From Oscillospiraceae bacterium (lineage in GTDB: Bacteria > Bacillota > Clostridia > Oscillospirales > Acutalibacteraceae), in NCBI GenBank assembly GCA_031254555.1, contig JAIRUF010000109.1, positions 1 to 9,154 of the forward strand: a stretch of DNA of 9,154 nt. Direction: 5' to 3'. Positions 1-8,000 of this stretch are shown here, piece after piece; within the stretch, counting starts at the first letter, position 1; the number at the start of each line of letters is the position of its first letter. The position numbers and the translations under genes were made by a program. The notes under the pieces were generated by a model, which worked only from the letters and a program-made list of their open reading frames with translations, made no database searches and was not told the DNA's origin.

Positions 1-872
1 ATAACTTTAAAGCCAAACTTTGCAAATTCGAAGAGAACTTCATCCTCGCGGGATTCAATAATGCCGGACGCTATAAAGACGCCGCCGTCGGCCAAATGCT
101 TTTGTACTTGCCCGCAAAATGAAATAATGGCATCAGCCGCTATATTGGCTGTTATTAAATCAAATTTACCGCTTATATTATCCGCTAAATTGCCGCAGAT
201 TATTTTATATCTTGGTTCTGTCAGTTCATTTGTTTCTCCGTTTTGGACGGCGGTGCGTACGGCGTATTTATCAATATCAACTCCCAGCGCACTGGAAGCT
301 CCCAGCAATAAAGCGGCAATGGAAAGGATTCCGCTGCCGCATCCAATGTCAAGTACGCGCATGCCGTATTGCAGGAAATCCTCGATTGCCTCAAGGCACA
401 GCCTTGTTGTGCTGTGCCCACCGGTTCCAAAGGAGAGTCCGGGTTCAATGTGGATTATTTTACGGCCCAGTGCGTTAAAATTTTCTTCCCAGACAGGGTG
501 AATAAAAAGATTTTTCCCCACGGGAAAAGATTTAAAATATCGCTTCCAGTTATTTTCCCAGTCCTCATTTTTGCAGGGCTTTATCTCGATGGTATAAACT
601 ATGTTGTTAAATTCAAGCCGTTGTTTTAAAAAGCTTATCGCTTCAGCAGGATTTTCGTCAGGGGATATATACACGCGCACAATGCCTTTTGAACGGTCCT
701 TGCTTAACAGGTTTTCATCAATAAGGTCTATACGTGATATCTCTTTTGCCTCTTGTTCAAGGTTTCTGTAATCCTCAATGTATATACCGTAAGGGACAGT
801 CATAAGGGCGATATTTGAAGCAGAGTCAATATCATTAGCAGACACCGTCACCGCAATTTCAGTCCAGTCCAT
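1..872 (-). CDS. prmA: Ribosomal protein L11 methyltransferase, C-terminus cut by window edge
   Basis: The minus-strand frame is open from the ATG at 870-872 to the left edge, giving 290 codons. PrmA uses S-adenosylmethionine to methylate ribosomal protein L11 in the cytoplasm. The N-terminal part (about residues 1-100, starting MDWTEIAV) fits the L11-recognition domain. The catalytic part carries the family segment EPGLSFGTGGHSTT (F148 to T156), SAM motif I VLDIGCGSG (V173 to G181), the NIAAD motif (N243), and a late SGIIESREDEV segment. Family members are about 310 residues, so only some 20 residues should be missing. The start is supported by AGGAG five bases upstream. The gene lies 8 bases after the yhaM-like gene, whose TAG stop overlaps this ribosome-binding site, so translational coupling is likely. 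The FGTGGHSTT segment departs slightly from the usual FGTGTHPTT. Identification is secure. Confidence 0.96.
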   Translation of the reverse strand, partial: MDWTEIAVTVSANDIDSASNIALMTVPYGIYIEDYRNLEQEAKEISRIDLIDENLLSKDRSKGIVRVYISPDENPAEAISFLKQRLEFNNIVYTIEIKPCKNEDWENNWKRYFKSFPVGKNLFIHPVWEENFNALGRKIIHIEPGLSFGTGGHSTTRLCLEAIEDFLQYGMRVLDIGCGSGILSIAALLLGASSALGVDIDKYAVRTAVQNGETNELTEPRYKIICGNLADNISGKFDLITANIAADAIISFCGQVQKHLADGGVFIASGIIESREDEVLFEFAKFGFKV

Positions 873-877
873 AAGAT

Positions 878-882
878 CTCCT
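878..882 (-). promoter_or_regulatory. Ribosome-binding site of prmA overlapping the upstream stop codon
   Basis: On the minus strand the sequence reads AGGAG, then five bases, then ATG. The AGGAG shares bases with the TAG stop of the upstream gene (881-883). Ribosomes ending the first gene would therefore sit on the start signal of prmA, which suggests coupled translation. Confidence 0.8.
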
Positions 883-1858
883 ATCCTATATTTAAGTCAG
901 CGCCGGACATCTCTTTCCGGCCGTGATTGTAAAACTGCCTGTTTTCAAGCGCCCATTGTCTCGCGGAAAAGTCACCGTAATCTATAGACTCCACGGATTT
1001 TGATATTTCATCCACCCTTGCGTCCATAAGGTCAAGTTGAGATAAAAGCTCTGCCTCCAAGAACATCGGGCGCTTTGCGGCACCGAACTCAGGGTCCCCA
1101 TGGTGTGAGATCAACATATGCTCAACGAGCATTATTTTTTCTTCAGGTAAGCCGAGCTCTTCGCCTGTTTTCCGGACTTCCATAGCTCCGCGTATTATAT
1201 GTCCTATTAAGGTTCCGTCAACGGTATACTTTTGAACTATACCTGTATCAGACACCTCATATTCAAGGGTTTTGCCTATGTCATGCAATACCGCCCCTGT
1301 AAAAAGCAAGTCGCGGTCAACAAATGGATAAACACTGCATATGCCCTGTGCCAAACGGACAATTGACAGCGTGTGAAAAAGAAGACCTCCCCTTATGGCG
1401 TGGTGGAGTCTATAGGCTGCAGGATAGTATAAGAGAGATTCTTTGTATTTAGTTAATATGCTTTTGACCAAGTTTTTTAAGTCCATGTCCTCAAAGCCGT
1501 CAGCTATATTGACAAGCTCGAAAAACATACTCTCACCATCGTACTTAGCTGTTTGAACAAAGTCCTCAATCTTTATATTATCATCCTGAGTAATATTGCG
1601 TATACGCTCGATTCTAAGCTGATCGGAGCCGTTAAACACGGATATTGTTCCGCGAACCTTGACAATTGAATTAACGGTGAATTCGCCAAAAGACTCCTCA
1701 TTATAGTCCCATAACTTTGCGCTTATCTCATCACCGGCGTCGCACAGAAGCATGTCCAAATATAAAGATCCCTTGGAATTTATTCTTTTGTCGTTTCGTT
1801 TAACAAGAGCGTAACCTTCAACTAAACCAGTGGTTTTATTAATAACAGAAAAATTCAT
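881..1858 (-). CDS. yhaM: YhaM-type 3'-5' exoribonuclease (OB fold plus HD domain)
   Basis: This 325-residue protein matches the length and domain order of the YhaM/Cbf1 family (Bacillus subtilis YhaM is about 314 residues). Those enzymes are metal-dependent 3'-5' exoribonucleases that trim RNA ends in the cytoplasm. Residues about 12-90 look like an OB-fold nucleic-acid-binding domain, with GSLYLDMLLCD, the LWDY strand and VKVRGTISVFNG. Residues about 150-285 form an HD phosphohydrolase domain. Its likely metal ligands are H162 (GGLLFHTLS), the H192-D193 pair in LHDIGK, H220, H252-H253 in ISHHG, and D276/D279 in QLDLMDAR. There is no signal peptide or membrane segment. The ATG at 1858 has GGTGA seven bases upstream and an extended -10 promoter just beyond. 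The gene is first in a pair with prmA. The family call is strong; RNase activity rather than another HD function is inferred from the OB-HD pairing. Confidence 0.93.
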   Translation of the reverse strand: MNFSVINKTTGLVEGYALVKRNDKRINSKGSLYLDMLLCDAGDEISAKLWDYNEESFGEFTVNSIVKVRGTISVFNGSDQLRIERIRNITQDDNIKIEDFVQTAKYDGESMFFELVNIADGFEDMDLKNLVKSILTKYKESLLYYPAAYRLHHAIRGGLLFHTLSIVRLAQGICSVYPFVDRDLLFTGAVLHDIGKTLEYEVSDTGIVQKYTVDGTLIGHIIRGAMEVRKTGEELGLPEEKIMLVEHMLISHHGDPEFGAAKRPMFLEAELLSQLDLMDARVDEISKSVESIDYGDFSARQWALENRQFYNHGRKEMSGADLNIG

Positions 1859-1865
1859 AAAGCAT

Positions 1866-1870
1866 TCACC
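1866..1870 (-). promoter_or_regulatory. Ribosome-binding site of the yhaM-like gene
   Basis: The minus strand reads GGTGA, then seven bases, then the ATG at 1856-1858. GGTGA is the 3' half of the consensus AGGAGGTGA, and the spacing is normal. It supports this ATG as the start. Confidence 0.65.
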
Positions 1871-1886
1871 ATCCCTTTTCCTTAGA

Positions 1887-1916
1887 ATGATAACACTGAT
1901 CGCAAGTTTTTGTCAA
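1887..1916 (-). promoter_or_regulatory. Sigma-A-type promoter of the yhaM-prmA unit
   Basis: On the minus strand there is a perfect -35 TTGACA (1911-1916), an 18-base spacer, and a -10 TATCAT (1887-1892, five of six consensus bases). A TG one base upstream of the -10 gives the extended -10 form. Transcription would begin near 1880, leaving a leader of about 22 bases, enough for the GGTGA site and no regulatory fold. This points to steady vegetative expression. It is a pattern match only. Confidence 0.75.
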
Positions 1917-2011
1917 TGAAGGGCGAACCTTTAAATATTACAACAAATTAACAGTTTTTGGTTTATTTAATGCAAATGGGGCAAAAATAAAGGAAAGAAA
2001 ACTTGCAAAAG

Positions 2012-2016
2012 GGTGA
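2012..2016 (+). promoter_or_regulatory. Ribosome-binding site that decides the start of the glucan synthase gene
   Basis: The sequence AAGGGTGA (2009-2016) contains GGTGA five bases before the TTG at 2022-2024. The alternative in-frame GTG at 2013 lies inside this site, and its only upstream purine run (AGGAAAG, 1991-1997) is 15 bases away, which is too far. The TTG is therefore preferred. Confidence 0.6.
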
Positions 2017-2021
2017 AAGAT

Positions 2022-5000
2022 TTGAACGATAACGCCGCAGGATATAAAAAGCCCGTAAAGCTTCAGAAAATAATCAAGCGCGCGCTTTTAACTATAAGGA
2101 AAGATTACAAAAAAGCTCTCTCCAGCAAAAGCTTTAACAAAATTAATGAATGGCTCTGCGACAATTATTATATTTTTGAGAGAGAGGGAAGGTCCGCTAT
2201 CAAGTCTCTTGATAAAGCGAGTCTCATTCCTGTATCTAAAAACGGCGAACCCCGGATATACGGCATATGTAAGTCAATGTGCAAAGACGCCATTTTGCCG
2301 CCTCAAAATGAAATCGAAGAGTATATAAATCCGCTTAAACCAACAGTTAAAGAGTTGGAGCTGTTCCCCGTTATGCTAAAATCGGTTTTTTTAAACGTGA
2401 TAGCGCGAAACAGCGGAGCAAATGAAGAGCGTGCAGAGCAACAACTTGCAAACGCGGTAAACTCATTGCGCAGAATCAGCGATATAGACTTTGAAACACT
2501 CACGGAAAATGTAAGTGTTGTAGAGCGTATCTTGGTGCAGGATCCGGCGGGTATTTATCAGAACATGGACGATAGAACGAAGGCTTTTTACAGACGGCAG
2601 ATAGCGCGGATTGCCGGCGGACAAAAGATGGAAGAGGAGACGCTTGCGCAAGATATACTGACAAAAGCCTCAAACGACAATGAGCACATAGGAAGGTATC
2701 TCAACATTACACAAAATCACAAAAAAAGAGGCTGGTGGCTCATAGCCATGCAGGTTATTGTGCCGCTTATTGTCTCAGCGGGAACAGGGCTGCTTTTGCG
2801 GAATTTATATGTTCCTTTTTTGGTTTACTTCCCCCTGTATGAAATCTTTCAGCCGATACTTTCGGACATTTTTATGAGGGGTGTGTCCCCGTCTTTTATC
2901 CCGCGGATGAAGATAGAAAAAGATATACCAAAAGAGGCAGCTACCCTTGTGGTCATATCAATGCTAATGCCCGGGGCAAAAGACATAAAAAACCTATCAA
3001 AAAAGCTGATCCATCTTAAGCGATCAAACGGTTTGGGAGCCGTAAAGTTTTGTGTGCTTGCGGATTTTAAGTCGTCGAAACTGCCCAAAGATCCTCAGGA
3101 CGAATCCGATTTATATAATGCCAGGAAAATGATAGAGGATCTAAACGATCAATATGACGGGGGCTTTATTTTAGCGGTAAGACCCAGGACTTTTTCTAAA
3201 ACCCAAAATGAGTACACCGGCTGGGAACGTAAAAGAGGCGCGATAACTCAGCTTATCAGGGCAATTAAAGGCGAAAATGTGCAGTTTGAAGCCCTTGCAG
3301 GGGACATGGCAGGCTTTGATGAAATAAAGTATATAATGGCGCTGGACGCTGACACAGGACTTCCAATGGATAGTGTAAAAGACCTGGTTTCAGCGGCCGT
3401 TCACCCGATTAACAGGCCTGTCATTGATGTGTCAAAGGGGCGTGTTACAAGTGGATATGCAATACTCACACCCAAAATAGAGACGGATATAAAAAGTGCG
3501 TTTAGTACCGGATTTTCGAGGGTTATGGCAGGTGTGGGCGGTATAACAGCATACAATAACACAAGTTCTGATAAGTATCAGGACTTATTCGGCGAAGCTA
3601 TTTTTGCGGGAAAAGGACTTTTAGACGTCGATGTGTTTCATAAGCTTTTAAATGGCAACCTTCCCGCCGAACGTGTGCTCAGCCATGATATACTTGAAGG
3701 CGGATATATGCGAGCATGCTACATCTCAGACGTTCAAGTCACCGATGGATTTCCGTCATCGCAGGGATCATTTTTTGACAGACAGCACAGGTGGATAAGG
3801 GGAGACTGGCAAAATATCGGATTTATATTTAAAAGAAGGCCGCAAAATCCGCTTAACGGCTTGTCAAGATACAAATTGATCGACAATATCAGAAGAAGCG
3901 TAACGCCTCCGGTGTTTATGGCGGCACTGATTTTATCCCTTTTATTGCCCTATCAAGCGGCGTTTGTGACGGTTGCAATCGTTATATTGGGGGTATGTTT
4001 CGGTGAATTGCTGACCGGGGTTATATCAATTTTGTTCGGCGGCATGTCCATGTTTTTGAGGCTTTACTACTCCGGTGCGATGCCAATAGCCTTAAAGACA
4101 GTTGCAAACGCGCTGGTGTCCGTTGTCATGCTGCCCCAAAACGCGTGGGTTTCATTAAACGCGTCAGTAATAGCCATATGGAGAATGGCAATAAGCAAAA
4201 AGAATCTCTTACAGTGGGTAACTGCAGCTCAGAGTGAAAAGACTCAAAGTTTTATAGGGTTTATAAAAAGATATATTCCATCGTTTATTTTGGGTCTAGC
4301 GCTTGTCATATTCGGTAATTCTGCTCATATTTTAATAGGACTTGTCTTTATTGCAAACGTACCGTTTGCGTGGATATCGGCAAAAAGTCTAAGAAAGTCT
4401 CTAAACGAAGAGATAGATTACAAGTCAAAGGAGAAGCTTACTTCTTACGCGGCGGCCATGTGGAGGTTTTATGATGAGCTCTGCGGAGAAAGGGACAATT
4501 ATCTTCCCCCGGACAACTTCCAGGAGACGCCGGTCCACAGGATAGCCCACAGAACATCACCGACAAATATAGGTCTAATGCTTCTTTGCACCCTGTGTGC
4601 CAAGGACTTTGGGTTTATCGACACTGAAAAAATGTGCACAAGGCTGGAACAGTCTTTAGACAGCATAGACAAATTGGAAAAATGGCATGGAAATCTGCTG
4701 AATTGGTACAACACCAAGACTTTGATGCCGCTTACACCAAAGTATGTATCAACAGTTGACAGCGGCAATTTTTTATGTTCGCTTACCGCTCTGAGGCAAG
4801 GTCTTCGTGAGCTTGAGGAAAAAAGCGAAAGAATAGACAAAATTATATACAGGATCACCAAGATTATAAATTCAAGTGATCTCTCAGTTCTTTACAACGA
4901 GAGAAGGAAATTGTTTTATATTGGTTACAGTGTCTCAGACGAAAGCTATTCGAACTCCTATTATGACCTTTTGATGAGCGAAGCCAGGATGACAAGCTTT

Positions 5001-8000
5001 TACGCGATAGCAAGAAGGCAGGTGTCCAAAGAGCATTGGGGAATGCTGGGCAGAACCCTTGCAAAAGAAGGAAGGTACGCAGGGCCGGTGTCGTGGACAG
5101 GCACAATGTTTGAATATTATATGCCGAACCTTCTTCTGCCTGTATATGAAAACACAATGAGTTATGAGGCGCTGCGTTTTTTCCTGTGGTGCCAAAAAAG
5201 GAGGGTCACGGGGAAAAATATTCCGTGGGGTATTTCTGAGAGCGGTTTCTATGCCTTTGACTCACAGCTGAACTATCAGTATAAAGCACACGGTGTGCAA
5301 AAGCTTGGACTAAAAAGAGGTCTTAACGACGAAATGGTCATTTCACCGTACTCAACATTTTTGACCCTCCCGTTTGACCCAAAACCAGCCGTCAAAAACC
5401 TTATGGAGCTTGAGGACTTGCAGCTTACGGGCAGATGCGGGTTTTATGAGGCCGCCGATTTTACACAAGAGCGCACAGAGGGCCAGGACTACGCTGTTGT
5501 ACGCAGCTATATGGCGCACCATGTCGGCATGAGTATGATTTGTATTACAAATGCGCTGATGGATAATATCATACAAAAACGCTTTATAAACGACAGTAAA
5601 ATGTCAGGTGCTATAAGTATATTGCAGGAGAAGATACCCTCCGGTTCCACCGTTTTCAAAGATGTGGACACAAGGGAAATTCCTCAGCGCCCGCACCGCA
5701 CTGTCGCGCAAATCAGGGAATTCAGGCATATTGATCCGCTCTCGCCCAATGTAAGGCTTTATACAAACGGCGAGTGGAATATGATCATGAGCGATTTAGG
5801 AGTATCTATATCGAGGTATCAAGGTGCCGATATGACAAGGATAAGCAGTGACCTGTTGCGCAATCCCATGGGTATATTTGCATTTATTAAAAGTGATAAG
5901 TTCGCGTTCCCGATCACAAAGGCTTTGGATTATAACAATAAATCCCGGTTCAGGGCAAGTTTTTCAAACACAGAGATGACCCTTAGCTCATCTGCGCATG
6001 ATCTGGAATGTTATATGAGCGCGATGGTTCATCCAAGGATCCCATGCGAACAAAGAAAGATAACAGTAAAAAACACAGGCAAGAATCATTTTAAGGGAGA
6101 GCTTGTAATTTATGTTGAGCCAAGTTTGATATCTCATAAGGAGGAGGAAAACCATCCGGCTTTTACAAAGCTTTTTTTGCAGGGAGAGTATGACAAAGCA
6201 AACAATCTTATGATATATACAAGGCAGTCCAGAAACAGCGACGAGTCGCTGTGCCTTGCTGTGGGTTTTGTTCAGGACACCGATTATCTGTACAGCATGT
6301 CAAGGGAGGCCGTGCTTGAAAGTCCCTCGGGAATACAGTCCATTATGCACAGTGATCTGCCGCTTGTCAAAGAGGGTGCACCTGATTTGTGCGCACTGAT
6401 AAGGATACCAATAACGGTAACGCCAAAATCCAGCAAGACGAACACGCTGATCCTGTGTGCCGCGTCTACAAGAACAGAAGCTGTGGACAGGGCGCTGAAA
6501 GTCCGCAGCGACGGCACACCAAACTCCAGTAATGCGTCGCCGTCGCCCTTTAAAGACGGCAGGATAGACGGGGTCATAGCGTCGATGGTTTTTCCATATA
6601 TATTGTTTTCCAACAAGCGCTGCCCGGAATCTATTGAAGCAATAAAACAAAACACTAAAAGCAAAAAGACTATTTGGGAGTTTGGCATATCCGGAGACAA
6701 TCCAATAATCTATATCCAGGTTGATACCGTAGATGATGTAAATAAAGTTTTGCCGTATATAAGGCTTGTACGCAAGCTTAGAAAAAGCGGTATAATAACG
6801 GACTTGATCATAGCCTATAAAGAGAGAGGCGAATACACCGCTCCCATCTTGTCCGCGATAAGACAGATGATGCAAAGGGAAGGAAAACAGGAAGTGACCG
6901 GAGTTTTTCCCATAGACTTGAGCAAATATGATGAAAGCAGTATAATGTCGCTGATTGCCATTGCTGACTATGTGGCTCCTAAAAATGAAAAGATGTCTAG
7001 TTACAACGAAAGATTCACTCCGTTTTCCGTGAGAAATACGCAGGGTAGGGAGCTTAAAGAGGATGATGCACTTGTTGTAAAGTCAGGATACTTTACACAT
7101 GGTGCGTTTACGGTTACAGAAAAGCCGAAAATCCCATGGTGTGTGGTTTTATCCAATGATACGTTTGGCACTTTGGTCAGCGATAAATCAATTGGATTCA
7201 CATGGGCGATAAACTCGAGGGAAAATAAACTGACCCCGTGGAGCAACGACACCATTACGGACAATATAGGCGAAATGCTCTATATCAGGATAAATGGGAT
7301 AGTCTACAACATGATAGCTAAGGCGACAGTTCGATTCTCCACTAAAATAGTCCAGTATTTGGGCACAGTTCAGGGAATAAACTACGACGTAACGGTTTGG
7401 GTGCCGTCAAAGGGCATGATAAAGCATTTGGATGTAAAACTTAAAAATACGCGTCCTGAAGAAAAAAAGATAGATATTCTGTATTACACAGAGCCGGTTA
7501 TGGGAATCGACCGGAAGGATTCAAAACTTCTCACAGCTAAATTTGACGACAAAGGCATTCTAATATCAAATAAGTGTTCTTCCGGTCTGCACGGATTTAT
7601 GAGAGTTGGAATGCTTTCAAGTGCCGATTACCTGACCTGTGACAGGGTAAACTTCCTTTGCGGAAAATGGACGGGCAGTAAAGATGATAAAATAAATGAT
7701 TTGTGCGCAGCTGTGGGAAAAAGAATTGAACTGCAGCAGCAAAAGCAGGAGACGGTCAGGTTCACCCTGACCTGGGGGTCCACTGAAAAATCCGCTCATC
7801 AGTTGTCTGAAAAAAATCTGGGAATAGAGCAGGAAGAGAGAACACTTTATATCAAAACTCCTGATAAGGCTATAAATTATATGTTCAACACATGGCTGAC
7901 CTCTCAGATAATAAACAGCAGAATAAAGGGCAGAACCGGATTTTACCAGTGCGGCGGCGCCTATGGTTTTAGAGATCAGCTGCAGGATGTAAGTTCACTT

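Larger units (their letters stand above)
1859..2021. other. Divergent intergenic region between yhaM and the glucan synthase gene
   Basis: This is the only non-coding stretch, about 163 bases and AT-rich. It holds the clear minus-strand promoter of yhaM and ribosome-binding sites at both ends. No comparably good plus-strand promoter is visible. The best -35 candidate is TTGTCA at 1910-1915, which overlaps the minus-strand -35, but its partner TTAAAT (1931-1936) is only 15 bases away. I see no terminator hairpin, small ORF or riboswitch-like fold. Confidence 0.75.

Noticed and set aside
61..629. Plus-strand open frames of 86-146 codons
   Set aside because: They are antisense to prmA, whose motifs are clear throughout this stretch.
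1931..1971. Possible plus-strand promoter elements (TTAACA at 1948-1953, TTTAAT at 1966-1971)
   Set aside because: The two boxes are only 12 bases apart and neither has a good partner at 16-18 bases, so I do not call a promoter.
4499..5195. Minus-strand open frames of 86-120 codons
   Set aside because: They are antisense to the conserved cyclising domain, and their translations are low-complexity and unlike any family I recognise.
5198..5205. Second internal ribosome-binding-like run AAGGAGGG
   Set aside because: There is no start codon at usable spacing and the main frame continues with conserved sequence, so an internal start is unlikely.
6138..6147. Strong ribosome-binding-like run AAGGAGGAGG inside the synthase gene
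   Set aside because: No ATG, GTG or TTG start at a suitable distance follows, and the bases encode a Lys-Glu-Glu-Glu stretch of the main protein.
6300..6875. Minus-strand open frame of 191 codons (with an overlapping one of 138 codons at 6284-6700)
   Set aside because: Both lie antisense to the conserved glucan synthase frame, show no recognisable domain and have no supported ribosome-binding site. They are shadow frames.
6675..7001. Linker region first taken as a foreign domain inserted into the synthase
   Set aside because: A GISGD-type segment with the same strand pattern is, as far as I recall, also present in proteobacterial NdvB proteins, so it is more likely an ancestral part of the family than an insertion.
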